DNA of 64,000 bases, taken from positions 372,001-436,000 of the forward strand of contig OZ242292.1 of the NCBI GenBank assembly GCA_965207705.1, in the 5' to 3' direction. The DNA is from JAAOII01 sp965207705. Its GTDB lineage: Bacteria > Pseudomonadota > Gammaproteobacteria > CBDBNL01 > JAAOII01. The translations under genes were made by a program, and so were the position numbers. Numbering within the stretch: position 1 is the first letter of the stretch; the number at the start of each line of letters is the position of its first letter. Shown piece by piece: positions 33,280 through 41,567 of this stretch. The notes below the pieces were generated by a model. It ran no database searches, was not told the origin of the DNA, and saw only the letters and a list, made by a program, of their open reading frames with translations.

Positions 33280-34938
33280 CTAAATTTCGTTATCTGGCGG
33301 GATAGCATAAATATTAAATAAATCCTTCATATAAGAAGCAAATATAGGAGCTGCCGCCTCGCCTCCATAATACTTATTGCTGCTTGGTTCATCCAGCATA
33401 ATCAGAGTAACAAAACGCGAGTTAATCGCTGGCGCTACTCCCACAAATACTGCAATATACTTATCCTTAGCATAGCCACGTTCATCACTTTTATGCACTG
33501 TGCCAGTTTTCCCCGCCAACATATAACCTGATATCTGAGCTCTCCTGCCAGTCCCGTTCGGGGATATAACTTTTCTCATTGCCTGCATAACCTGTGTAGT
33601 AACTTCTTTATCTATTACTGGTTTTTTCTCCAAGCCGCCATCTTTCAAAAGAGTTACAAAAAAATCTTCTCCTCCATTGGCTAATACTCCATAAGCTTTG
33701 GTAAGCTGCATTGGAGTCACCGACAACCCATAACCATAAGAAAGAATTGCCTTGGCGCTTGACGAAAGTGGTTTAAGAGGCAAGTAGCCCTCTCTTTCTC
33801 CAGGAAAACCACTGCCTGTTCTTCTGCCGATACCCAAACGATACAGAGAATCAATTAACTTGCGGCTTGTAACTTCACCTGAAAGCCGCGACATACCCAC
33901 ATTACTGGACTTAGCAATAACATCAGTAATCTCCAACGCTCCAAGATTTCTGGAATCACGTATAGTAACTCCGCCAAGCTTTACATAACCTGGGCTAGTA
34001 TTCACCTTGTGTTTTAAATTATAATTGGTATTCTCCAAGATACTGGCAAGCACTAAGGGCTTGAAAGTAGAGCCGGGTTCAAAAACATCTGTAAGAGCGC
34101 GATTGCGCACTGCGTTAACATCAAGCCCTTTACGATTATTGGGATTAAAAGAAGGATACTGCGCCATAGCTAACACCTCGCCATTGAGGGCGTCAAGGGT
34201 AATTGCTATGCCAGCTTTAGCGCCACTGGCGCGGCAGCCGTTTACCAGATGATGATAAGCCGTATATTGCAATTGTAAATCTACCGAAAGATACAGGGCA
34301 TCTTTATTGGAACTGCTATCACCATTAAAAATCTTTATAGTATTGCCATGGGCATCGCGCAAGCTGGAGCCAGTGCGATGAATGTCGCTTAGAGTATCAT
34401 CATATAATAATTCAATTCCTTCAATGCCACGATTTTCTTTATCTACAAAACCAAGCAACTGAGCAGCAACCTCAGCAGCGGGATAATAGCGGGTGTAATA
34501 TTTATCTGCCCATAGACCACTCAAACGTAAAGATTGAATATAATCCGTTTCCGCGGGAGTGAGTTCTTTGGCGATTAAAGTTGTCTTTTGAGCGGGAATT
34601 AACTTGACTGCATCATTTCTAATCTTTTGCACAGAAGCAAGATAATCAAACAAAAACTCCTGTTTGACTTGAGAGTTTGATTTAGTGAACACATCACCCG
34701 ATACATAGATGTCATAGTTTTCCGAGCTAACCGCTAATTGCGCGCCATTACGGTCTAAAATATCAACCCGTTTCTGCGCCACCTTACCAATATTAATCTG
34801 TTTCTGCTTAACTTTTTCTATTTCATCCGCATAAGGATAAAAGAACTGGATTTCCAACATCCGATAAGTCAAGAGCAAACCTAACAACACAAAGATACCC
34901 TGCGCCAGCCAAATTCTTCCTTTATATAGATTATGCAT
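33280..34938 (-). CDS. ftsI: peptidoglycan D,D-transpeptidase FtsI (penicillin-binding protein 3)
   Basis: A 552-residue class B penicillin-binding protein that cross-links septal peptidoglycan together with FtsW. One membrane anchor (residues about 8-27) is followed by the pedestal domain (RVDILDRNGAQLA) and the transpeptidase domain. The three active-site motifs are in order: S290-T-F-K293 in EPGSTFKP, S344-S-N346 in AKSSNVGMS and K477-T-G479 in LAGKTGTVHK. It lies 9 bp behind ftsL and 3 bp before murE. Confidence 0.98.
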   Translation of the reverse strand: MHNLYKGRIWLAQGIFVLLGLLLTYRMLEIQFFYPYADEIEKVKQKQINIGKVAQKRVDILDRNGAQLAVSSENYDIYVSGDVFTKSNSQVKQEFLFDYLASVQKIRNDAVKLIPAQKTTLIAKELTPAETDYIQSLRLSGLWADKYYTRYYPAAEVAAQLLGFVDKENRGIEGIELLYDDTLSDIHRTGSSLRDAHGNTIKIFNGDSSSNKDALYLSVDLQLQYTAYHHLVNGCRASGAKAGIAITLDALNGEVLAMAQYPSFNPNNRKGLDVNAVRNRALTDVFEPGSTFKPLVLASILENTNYNLKHKVNTSPGYVKLGGVTIRDSRNLGALEITDVIAKSSNVGMSRLSGEVTSRKLIDSLYRLGIGRRTGSGFPGEREGYLPLKPLSSSAKAILSYGYGLSVTPMQLTKAYGVLANGGEDFFVTLLKDGGLEKKPVIDKEVTTQVMQAMRKVISPNGTGRRAQISGYMLAGKTGTVHKSDERGYAKDKYIAVFVGVAPAINSRFVTLIMLDEPSSNKYYGGEAAAPIFASYMKDLFNIYAIPPDNEI

Positions 34939-34947
34939 AATCGTTAG

Positions 34948-35268
34948 TTAATTAGTTTTGCTTTGTGACAGCAGTTTTATGCTGCTAATATTTTTAATCT
35001 TACGCGGCTTCTGCAAACCGAGTTTATTTGTTGCATAGTCCCGCAGACGCGCTGGACGGATTAGCACACTTTTCTCCAATGTAAGACGAGTTCTTTGTTT
35101 CAACGCCAACTCTTCAACGTCTTTAATTTTGGATAAATGCTTAACCACGGCGCGGCTTTCATGAACTAAGAAAACTCTTCCTGCCGAAGTTACTATTAAA
35201 GCAATTAAGCATATTTCTCTCCAGTGGCTAAACAGCAGGCGTGTAATATTTTTAATTGTTTCTTTCAT
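34948..35268 (-). CDS. ftsL: cell division protein FtsL
   Basis: A 106-residue bitopic protein with a short cytoplasmic tail, one membrane segment (residues about 16-33, EICLIALIVTSAGRVFLV) and a periplasmic coiled coil (VKHLSKIKDVEELALKQR). The ending RDYATNKLGLQKPRKIK matches the FtsL pattern, where an E/DxxARxxLGMxxP-type motif closes the helix. FtsL binds FtsB and FtsQ and helps activate FtsWI. The ATG overlaps the rsmH stop (TAATG). Sequence similarity is low, as is normal for this family; position supports it. Confidence 0.88.
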   Translation of the reverse strand: MKETIKNITRLLFSHWREICLIALIVTSAGRVFLVHESRAVVKHLSKIKDVEELALKQRTRLTLEKSVLIRPARLRDYATNKLGLQKPRKIKNISSIKLLSQSKTN

Positions 35269-36137
35269 TATGCCGCCTTCTCCAATACTCTCAACAATGA
35301 GCTACGACTCCGCTTATTAGCGCGAACTTCTTCAATGCTTGGCTTAACCTTATGTATTAATTTCATTTTGGGGGTGAGCGATTTCACCATCCGATGTTCC
35401 AAAGAATGAAAGCTGATAACTGCCAGCCGTCCTTTGGGCTTCAGAACTTGCTCTGCTTTGGTTAGTCCCTGCTGCAATTCCTGCATCTCTTGATTAATAA
35501 AAATTCGCACGGCTTGAAAACTGCGGGTAGCAGAATGAATTCTTTTAGCAAGTGAACGCGGCTTGGCTTGAACTACGATAGCAGCAAATTGTTTAGTGCT
35601 GGTAATGGGATATTTCTTACGATAGTCAATAATTGCCGCTGCGATTGAACGGGCATGCGGTTCATCACCAAACTCTTTAAGCACCTTTTCCAGCTCTGTC
35701 AAGCTTACCTTTTGCAACCAAGCGCTAACCGACTGCCCTGTGGATTTATCCATCCGCATATCCAAGGGACCGTCCGCAGAAAAACTAAACCCTCGCTCCG
35801 CATCATCTAACTGACGGGAAGATATACCAACATCCATTAAGATGCCAGATACCTCCCTGTCAATACTATCAACAACTAAATCTATTGAAGAGAATCTTCC
35901 ATGTTTGATAATTAGTTTCGGCTCGGCAGCAAACCTCTGCAAGCCACGTTCAACCGCCTCAGGGTCTCTATCAATTCCCAGTATTAGCGCATCTTTTGAG
36001 GTATGACTCAGCAACGCTTGAGTATGTCCGCCATCACCAAAAGTGGCATCAATATAAAAACCATCTTTATTGGTAATGAGAAGTTCCACTACTTCCTGCA
36101 CCATAATGGGCTGATGGACTGAAGGGAAGTCGTTCAT
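35268..36137 (-). CDS. rsmH: 16S rRNA (cytosine1402-N4)-methyltransferase RsmH
   Basis: A class I AdoMet-dependent methyltransferase that modifies C1402 of 16S rRNA. FYIDATFGDGGHTQALL is motif I, DRDPEAVERGL motif II, and SSRQLDDAERGFSFSADGPLDMRMD plus RRIHSATRSFQAVRIFIN-type blocks are typical of RsmH (MraW). The open frame extends to an ATG at 36239, but that would overlap mraZ by 101 bp; the ATG at 36137, one base behind the mraZ stop, gives the normal N-terminus (NDFPSVHQPIMVQEVVELL) and a usual length of 289 residues. The stop overlaps the ftsL start. Confidence 0.97.
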   Translation of the reverse strand: MNDFPSVHQPIMVQEVVELLITNKDGFYIDATFGDGGHTQALLSHTSKDALILGIDRDPEAVERGLQRFAAEPKLIIKHGRFSSIDLVVDSIDREVSGILMDVGISSRQLDDAERGFSFSADGPLDMRMDKSTGQSVSAWLQKVSLTELEKVLKEFGDEPHARSIAAAIIDYRKKYPITSTKQFAAIVVQAKPRSLAKRIHSATRSFQAVRIFINQEMQELQQGLTKAEQVLKPKGRLAVISFHSLEHRMVKSLTPKMKLIHKVKPSIEEVRANKRSRSSLLRVLEKAA

Positions 36138-36138
36138 A

Positions 36139-36609
36139 TTAATAAAGACGGATTCCCTTGCGGGCGCCTTTTTCAAGCAAAGAATGTAGGTTGTCATCTT
36201 TGGTGGTTTTAAGCCATTTCTCCTCATCCCATATCTCAATTACTTCTTGCATTCCAATAAGTATTATTTTTTTATTCAAATTGGCATAGCTGCGCAATTC
36301 ATTCGGTAATAATGCCCTGCCATTGTTATCAACTTCCAGTGAGTGGGTAGAACCAAAGAAATGTTTTTTAAGACGGCGGTCGGCAAATGTTTCATCTTCA
36401 ATATTGCGGAACATTCTAATCTGACTGGCTATACTTTCCCACAGTTTTGATGGATAGATAGTTAAATACTTTTCCTTCTCTTCTATACCAGGGGAAATAT
36501 ACAATGATTCTTTCTTATGTTTTAGCAGAGCATCACGAAGCCGCACAGGAACCACGATACGATTCTGGGCGTCAAGATTGACTGCATACTGTCCAAAAAA
36601 ACCTGTCAT
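36139..36609 (-). CDS. mraZ: transcriptional regulator MraZ
   Basis: A 156-residue protein with two MraZ/AbrB-like half-repeats. The first begins FFGQYAVNLDAQNRIVVPVRLRD and the second FGSTHSLEVDNNGRALLPNELRS, each with the conserved DxxxR core of the domain. In E. coli MraZ forms a ring and binds direct repeats upstream of its own gene, repressing the dcw operon. Here the upstream region holds a matching 10-bp-phased array (36620-36679). It is first in the cluster, with rsmH 1 bp behind it. It is slightly longer than the 152-residue E. coli protein. Confidence 0.97.
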   Translation of the reverse strand: MTGFFGQYAVNLDAQNRIVVPVRLRDALLKHKKESLYISPGIEEKEKYLTIYPSKLWESIASQIRMFRNIEDETFADRRLKKHFFGSTHSLEVDNNGRALLPNELRSYANLNKKIILIGMQEVIEIWDEEKWLKTTKDDNLHSLLEKGARKGIRLY

Positions 36610-36619
36610 ATAAATTTGC

Positions 36620-36679
36620 TATTCGCCATAAATAACCAAATTATACCATAATCCGTCAAAAATAACCATAATTTACCAT
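36620..36679 (-). promoter_or_regulatory. dcw operon promoter with six phased decamers, candidate MraZ operator
   Basis: On the minus strand six consecutive decamers read ATGGTAAATT, ATGGTTATTT, TTGACGGATT, ATGGTATAAT, TTGGTTATTT and ATGGCGAATA. Five of the six start with WTGGY, giving direct repeats on a strict 10-bp period. E. coli MraZ binds TGGGN repeats separated by 5 nt, the same period. The fourth decamer supplies a perfect TATAAT (36640-36645) with an extended TGG, 30 bp from the mraZ ATG, so bound MraZ would cover the promoter. Confidence 0.6.
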
Positions 36680-36739
36680 TTTTTTTCTAATTTACGTATA
36701 AAGTCGCCTATTATGGGCAAAGAATGGTATTGTGATGAT

Positions 36740-36759
36740 TTGTGCTTGTAAAAGCACAA
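36740..36759. terminator. hairpin between fimV and mraZ
   Basis: TTGTGCTT, loop GTAA, AAGCACAA forms a perfect 8-bp stem 30 bp behind the fimV stop. No T-run follows on the minus strand, so it may end the asd-fimV transcript only weakly. Confidence 0.4.
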
Positions 36760-36788
36760 GGCGTGGTATATAGCCCCCCGTCAGGAAG

Positions 36789-38618
36789 TTATTTTATTTG
36801 GGCGATGAGTTGGCGAGCTTTTTTCTGTTCTTCGCTGCTGCCATTATTTATGACATCTTCCAACATAGAACGAGCTCTACTGCTCTCGCCCATATTGATA
36901 TAAGCGCGCGCTAAATCAAGATTAGCATTAACTAAATTATCCTGTAAGAAGTTATCTGTAGATGGAATGTTTCTGCGCGAGGCAGAAGTTGCCCCAGCTG
37001 TTTTCCTTGACTCAGGCGTTCTCTTCTTTTCTACCTTTTCTACCTTTTCTACTCTTCCTACTCTTCCAGTCCTTGCCGTCTGCGCAGATGGATTGGTAAA
37101 GTCAGGAAGTGGCGAAGTGGCATCTTCCCCCTTACTTATAGGAAAATCATCACCTTCAAAGATTAAAGCCCGATTCGCAGAAATACTTGGCGCGGCAGAG
37201 CCCTTCCTAAGATTCCTCATAATTGCAGCGCGTGAGCGAGGAACCCGCAGCAATTTAATTCGCGCATAAAAGAATAATAACAAAATAAAAACTGTAAGGG
37301 TTGCAAAGCCAAGAATAGACCAGAATAAAGGATTAGCTCTAATTTCTTGTTTAAGAACTTGCAGCCGTTGTTCAAGCAATGCAGTTAGCTCGCGGGTAGT
37401 GCATGGCTTGCCATTACAAAGTGATGTGTTAGTTTCAGCCGTTGGGGCATCTGTTTGTATTTTATTCTCAGTAATCTCATCCTGCAAGGATATTAAGCGA
37501 ACTGATTTAAGAGTGATAAGTTTTTCCACTTGCTCCAGCTGTTTACGAATCAAGCTTAATCTTCCGCTGGCTTCCCCTTCGGCGCGCTGCTCCTTATCAA
37601 TTTCTTCAAGGGTTACAACTTCTCTGGCGCCAACCTCAGCCGACTGGCTCTCGGACTGTTCTAACAGCTGCGATTCTTCCACTGAAATAGCAGGTTGCGC
37701 TGCCACTATAACATCTGGCTGCCCCGCAGTGGCAATCTCCAAGCGCGGACGATGATATGCTCTTCTAAACATGGCGTGGATTATCCGTTGCGCTTCCGCT
37801 TTATTTTTTTCGTTTATCTCATAATAGTCCGGCAAAGCAAGGGCTATACCAATGCGCAATGAACGTCCATCTACAAAAGCGTTGGGGTTTTTATCACGCA
37901 GGGCTAACATAATTTGCTCTTCGTTGAGCGGTTCATCTCGCAAGTACGCCTGACGCATTGCAACTGCCACATTACGCCAGCTATCTCCTTCTACTGTTTC
38001 CACAGATACCTTCTGGATGGCGCTGTTAATCTCTTCCACCTTCTGCTCTTTGACTTTATTAGCAGCAGGATTAGCAGCAGTGGATACGTCACTGCCGTCA
38101 TTGCCAGCATCAACTTCAAGCGGACTAATTCGGACTACAACATTGCCTGAAGCATCCGGCAACAAACCGCGCAAACTAACTGCATAGCGGCGCAGCAATT
38201 TACCTGTATCCCAGCTGATTTCCACTAACAAATCAAAAGAATCAACTGGCTCATAAGGGAACACAATTGTAATCCTGCCGTTTTTGCTATTAATCCGATT
38301 GAACTCTGCGCTAAGGTCGCGTAAGAGGTTGCTGTAATCAATATTGAAAGTTCTATATACTGGCTGCTCTGGCAACAAAACCCTAATATTACGATTACTT
38401 CTTTTAAGGTCGCCCACCAATATGATGCCGCGCAAGTCATCATTTTCGCGTGAAATAAGAAGCTCGTTCAACTCCACTGCAGCGGCGGGCAATGGAAAGC
38501 ATATCAACATCAGCAATATAACAGGCGCCAATGTCAGGGCGCCGAGTTGTTTATTGGGCTGCCTACAAAATCGCCTATTGGGTCGTCTATCAAGCATCCT
38601 CATCTTTCCTATAGGCAT
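36789..38618 (-). CDS. fimV: FimV/HubP-type polar hub protein
   Basis: A 609-residue bitopic protein. A signal peptide (APVILLMLICFPLPAAA, ending near residue 48) is followed by the FimV N-terminal domain VELNELLISRENDDLRG. A LysM-like periplasmic domain (GDSWRNVAVAMRQAYLRDEPLNEEQIMLALRDKNP) binds peptidoglycan. One membrane segment lies at about 427-450, and the cytoplasmic part ends with the FimV-type TPR motif NLDLARAYINMGESSRARSML. Such proteins mark the cell pole and organise type IV pili, flagella or chromosome origins. It is shorter than most (700-1000 residues). A VEKVEKVEKK stretch near residue 520 is encoded by a 9-bp tandem repeat (37029-37073). The first ATG overlaps asd by 10 bp; ATG at 38597, with AGGA nine bases before it, is a good alternative. 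Confidence 0.9.
   Translation of the reverse strand: MPIGKMRMLDRRPNRRFCRQPNKQLGALTLAPVILLMLICFPLPAAAVELNELLISRENDDLRGIILVGDLKRSNRNIRVLLPEQPVYRTFNIDYSNLLRDLSAEFNRINSKNGRITIVFPYEPVDSFDLLVEISWDTGKLLRRYAVSLRGLLPDASGNVVVRISPLEVDAGNDGSDVSTAANPAANKVKEQKVEEINSAIQKVSVETVEGDSWRNVAVAMRQAYLRDEPLNEEQIMLALRDKNPNAFVDGRSLRIGIALALPDYYEINEKNKAEAQRIIHAMFRRAYHRPRLEIATAGQPDVIVAAQPAISVEESQLLEQSESQSAEVGAREVVTLEEIDKEQRAEGEASGRLSLIRKQLEQVEKLITLKSVRLISLQDEITENKIQTDAPTAETNTSLCNGKPCTTRELTALLEQRLQVLKQEIRANPLFWSILGFATLTVFILLLFFYARIKLLRVPRSRAAIMRNLRKGSAAPSISANRALIFEGDDFPISKGEDATSPLPDFTNPSAQTARTGRVGRVEKVEKVEKKRTPESRKTAGATSASRRNIPSTDNFLQDNLVNANLDLARAYINMGESSRARSMLEDVINNGSSEEQKKARQLIAQIK
37029..37073. repeat. in-frame 9-bp tandem repeat in fimV
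   Basis: Five 9-bp units of the type TCTACCTTT (plus strand), decaying toward the right, encode the VGRVEKVEKVEKK segment of the cytoplasmic linker. Confidence 0.8.
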
Positions 38619-39640
38619 TGCTTCTCAATGGCAAGTTCTGCCAGCTGCACAGAATTCAGAGCTGCGCCCTTACGTAGATTATCAGCCACAATCCACATAG
38701 TTAAAGCATTCGGGTGGGATATGTCTTTTCTAATTCTGCCAACAAACACATCATCCTTGCCACCCTCATTAAGCGGAGTAGGATAGCCGCCATCTTCCCG
38801 TTTATCCATAACACTAATAGATGGAGAGTTGGCAAGTATATCGCGCGCCTTGTGCTCGTCTAACTCTTTGTTGAATTCCAAATTCACCACCAAAGAATGT
38901 CCATAAAAAACGGGGACGCGCACGCAAGTAACATTTACCATAATATCCTCGTCCTCAAGTATTTTATGAGTTTCCCAAACCATCTTCATCTCTTCAATCG
39001 TATAGCCATTTTCTGCAAAGTCCCCTATATGAGGAATTGCATTAAATGCTATTTGTTTGGTAAAGGGAGGGTAATCATCAGGGCTTATTCGCTCATTACG
39101 CATCATGCTCATAGTTTGCTGCGACAGACAGTTAATTGCTTTTTTGCCAGCGCCAGAGACCGCCTGATAGGTTGCTACGTTAATTCTTTTGATGCCGAAG
39201 TGTTGATGCAATGGTTTAATTGCAACCAGCATACCCATAGTGGAACAATTAGGGTTGGCGATAAGCCGCCCGCTATCTTTATTCAGGCAATGGGGATTAA
39301 CCTCGGATACAATTAAAGGGACATTCTCATCACGGCGGAAAAGAGAAGTGTTATCAATGACAAAGCAGCCCTTCTCCAAAGCAATAGGGACGTACTTCTC
39401 TGAGATGGCGCTGCCAGCCGAGAAAAGCGCTAATTGACAACGGGAAAAATCAAACTCCTCTAAATTAATGATGGAAATTGGTTTGTTCTTATACTCAACC
39501 GTCCTGCCTACAGAGCGGATGCTGGCAAGCGGGAATATCTCCCCAGCAGGAAAATCCCGTTGCTCAAGAATTTTCAGCATTATTTCTCCTACCGCGCCAG
39601 TTGCCCCTACTATGGCGACGTCAACTCTTTTATAACTCAT
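38609..39640 (-). CDS. asd: aspartate-semialdehyde dehydrogenase
   Basis: A 343-residue NADP-dependent enzyme that reduces aspartyl phosphate to the semialdehyde, feeding diaminopimelate, lysine, threonine and methionine synthesis. The N-terminal VAIVGATGAVGEIMLKIL binds NADP; the catalytic cysteine is C132 in NPNCSTMGM; the histidine-bearing RVPVFYGHSL follows. The form with SGAGKKAI belongs to the common short bacterial type. Diaminopimelate made downstream is the substrate of MurE in this window. It is followed by fimV with a 10-bp overlap and is divergent from leuB. A TATAAT (39650-39655) lies 9 bp before the ATG. Confidence 0.97.
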   Translation of the reverse strand: MSYKRVDVAIVGATGAVGEIMLKILEQRDFPAGEIFPLASIRSVGRTVEYKNKPISIINLEEFDFSRCQLALFSAGSAISEKYVPIALEKGCFVIDNTSLFRRDENVPLIVSEVNPHCLNKDSGRLIANPNCSTMGMLVAIKPLHQHFGIKRINVATYQAVSGAGKKAINCLSQQTMSMMRNERISPDDYPPFTKQIAFNAIPHIGDFAENGYTIEEMKMVWETHKILEDEDIMVNVTCVRVPVFYGHSLVVNLEFNKELDEHKARDILANSPSISVMDKREDGGYPTPLNEGGKDDVFVGRIRKDISHPNALTMWIVADNLRKGAALNSVQLAELAIEKQCL

Positions 39641-39729
39641 ACCATTGTAATTATATACTTTTTTTAAGTCAAATATTATTTTTAATGGATTAACTATTTA
39701 CCATAATGCAGAGGATTTATAATGGGGAT

Positions 39730-40803
39730 ATGTATGACAAATCATTTACCTGCCTATTGCTGCCTGGCGACGGCATAGGTCCCGAAGTAATCTCCCAAGC
39801 CAAGTTGGTGTTAGAAAAATGCAATGCCACCTATAAACTTGGCATAACTTTCACGCAAGGAGTCATCGGCGGAGCTGCCATAGATACAACTAACTCGCCT
39901 CTCCCAGCAGCAACTATTGAACTTGCCGAGCAGGCGGACGCAATCTTAATGGGGGCAATTGGAGGTCCTAAATGGGATGGATTACCATTAGAACAAAGCC
40001 CCGAGAAAGGACTCCTGCAACTGCGCAGTCACTTTGGCTTCTTTGCTAATTATCGCCCTGCTACCTTATACTCGGCTTTGGCTGATGCTTCCCCAATAAA
40101 GACCGAACTAGTGAAGGGCGCAGACCTTTTGATTCTACGCGAGCTCACTGGCGGCTTATACTTCGGCGAACCGCGTGGCTTCAATGAAGACGCAAGCGCC
40201 GCCTACAATACTATGCGCTATAGCAAAGACGAGATAATCCGCTTAGGGCGGCTCGCCTTCGTTGCGGCGGCTAATAGACGCGGTAAATTATGCTCGGTGG
40301 ATAAAGCAAATGTTCTGGAAGTATCGCGTTTGTGGCGCAGCACTATTACTGAACTTGCTGATGAATACCCCAATGTGGAGCTATCACATCTTTATGTAGA
40401 TAATGCCGCAATGCAGTTGGTGCGTGAGCCAACTTCTTTTGATGTGATAGTAACCGAGAATTTATTTGGCGATGTGCTTTCTGATATAAGCGCTCAGTTA
40501 GTCGGCTCTATTGGAATGCTGCCTTCGGCGTCTATAAGAGAAGACAGCAAGGGCTTATATGAACCAGTGCATGGCAGCGCCCCTGATATTGCTGGCAAGA
40601 ACCAAAGCAATCCTTTTGCTACGATTCTTTCTGCTGCTATGATGTTGCGTTATTCTTTTCAGCAGGAAGAAGCGGCAACAGCAATTGACAATGCAGTAAC
40701 TAAGGCAATTGAAGCGGGAATAAGAACCGCAGATATTACCAAAGAAGGTGATGTTATATCAAGTTGCAGCCAAGCTGGCAGCGCAGTTCTTTCTTATCTT
40801 TAA
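39730..40803 (+). CDS. leuB: 3-isopropylmalate dehydrogenase
   Basis: Oxidatively decarboxylates 3-isopropylmalate in leucine synthesis. LLLPGDGIGPEVISQA binds NAD, LILRELTGGLYFGEPRG carries substrate arginines, VDKANVLEVSRLWR the catalytic lysine, and YVDNAAMQLVREPTSFDVIVTENLFGDVLSDISAQL the Asp/Asn metal ligands. The open frame begins at an ATG at 39706, but the ATG at 39730 puts the start about ten residues before the LPGDGIG motif, as in other LeuB proteins, so I prefer it (357 residues). It converges on leuD with 8 bp between the stops; leuC is not in the window. Confidence 0.97.
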   Translation: MYDKSFTCLLLPGDGIGPEVISQAKLVLEKCNATYKLGITFTQGVIGGAAIDTTNSPLPAATIELAEQADAILMGAIGGPKWDGLPLEQSPEKGLLQLRSHFGFFANYRPATLYSALADASPIKTELVKGADLLILRELTGGLYFGEPRGFNEDASAAYNTMRYSKDEIIRLGRLAFVAAANRRGKLCSVDKANVLEVSRLWRSTITELADEYPNVELSHLYVDNAAMQLVREPTSFDVIVTENLFGDVLSDISAQLVGSIGMLPSASIREDSKGLYEPVHGSAPDIAGKNQSNPFATILSAAMMLRYSFQQEEAATAIDNAVTKAIEAGIRTADITKEGDVISSCSQAGSAVLSYL

Positions 40804-40811
40804 TGGATGCC

Positions 40812-41459
40812 TTAATGGATGCCTTGTTGCAGCCATGGTTGGCTGCGATTATGCTTTTCCTCAAATTGTGTTATTTTATCTGCAGCTTGCAGAGTAACCC
40901 CTACATCATCCAACCCCTCTAAAAATATTTTCTTACGGGTGGCGTCAATATTAAAACTAAATTGTTCACCCTCATCACCTTGTAGCGCCTGTTGAGCTAA
41001 ATCAACATTAATCTTATAACCGGGAGTTTGCGTAGCCAAATCAGCAAAACGAGTAATAACATCCAATGGTAACTCCACCGTCAGTAGGCCATTCTTTACG
41101 CAATTAGTAAAAAATATATCCGCAAAGCTTGGAGCTATAACCACACGAATACCAAAATCCATTAGCGCCCACACCGCATGTTCGCGACTAGAGCCGCAAG
41201 CAAAGTTAGCGCCGCTAAGCAAAACCCCACCTTTATTGTAAGGGGGAAGGTTAAGTATAAAGTCCTGCCGTTGAGCGCGTTGGTTGTCTGGCTTATCAGG
41301 GAAGCCAGCATCCGTATAACGCATCTCATCAAACAGGTAGCGTCCAAGTCCGCTACGTTTAACTGTCTTAAGATATTGTTTGGGGATAATGCGGTCGGTA
41401 TCTATATTAGATAACATAAGTGGTATAGCAGTGCCGCGAAATGTAGTAAATGCTTGCAT
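40812..41459 (-). CDS. leuD: 3-isopropylmalate dehydratase small subunit
   Basis: A 215-residue swivel-domain subunit that, with LeuC, isomerises 2- to 3-isopropylmalate. Typical blocks are SNIDTDRIIPKQYLK, the LLSGANFACGSSREHAVWAL substrate loop and IAPSFADIFFTNCVKNGLL. It is convergent with leuB rather than in the usual leuCDB operon order, and leuC is absent here. A 12-bp direct repeat (TAATGGATGCCT) spans both stop codons. A TATAAT box (41466-41471, minus) is 6 bp before the ATG, while GGAGG lies too far upstream for a normal ribosome site. Confidence 0.96.
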   Translation of the reverse strand: MQAFTTFRGTAIPLMLSNIDTDRIIPKQYLKTVKRSGLGRYLFDEMRYTDAGFPDKPDNQRAQRQDFILNLPPYNKGGVLLSGANFACGSSREHAVWALMDFGIRVVIAPSFADIFFTNCVKNGLLTVELPLDVITRFADLATQTPGYKINVDLAQQALQGDEGEQFSFNIDATRKKIFLEGLDDVGVTLQAADKITQFEEKHNRSQPWLQQGIH

Positions 41460-41521
41460 AGTATTATTATAAGTCCTCCGTGTTTAAATTGGGGGGATAT
41501 AGGGCATTGGATATATACGCA

Positions 41522-41550
41522 AAAAGGACGAGCATTGCTCGTCCTTTTTA
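41522..41550 (-). terminator. intrinsic terminator of the giant lipoprotein gene
   Basis: AAAAGGACGAGC, loop ATT, GCTCGTCCTTTTT forms a perfect stem of about 11-12 bp ending in a T-run in either direction, 18 bp behind the stop of the giant gene. It can serve that gene on the minus strand; nothing on the plus strand needs it. Confidence 0.88.
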
Positions 41551-41567
41551 TTATCTATTTGTGTAGA

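Noticed and set aside
36139..36239. A longer RsmH starting at 36239
   Set aside because: It would overlap mraZ by 101 bp and adds residues with no family counterpart; the ATG at 36137 gives the standard N-terminus.
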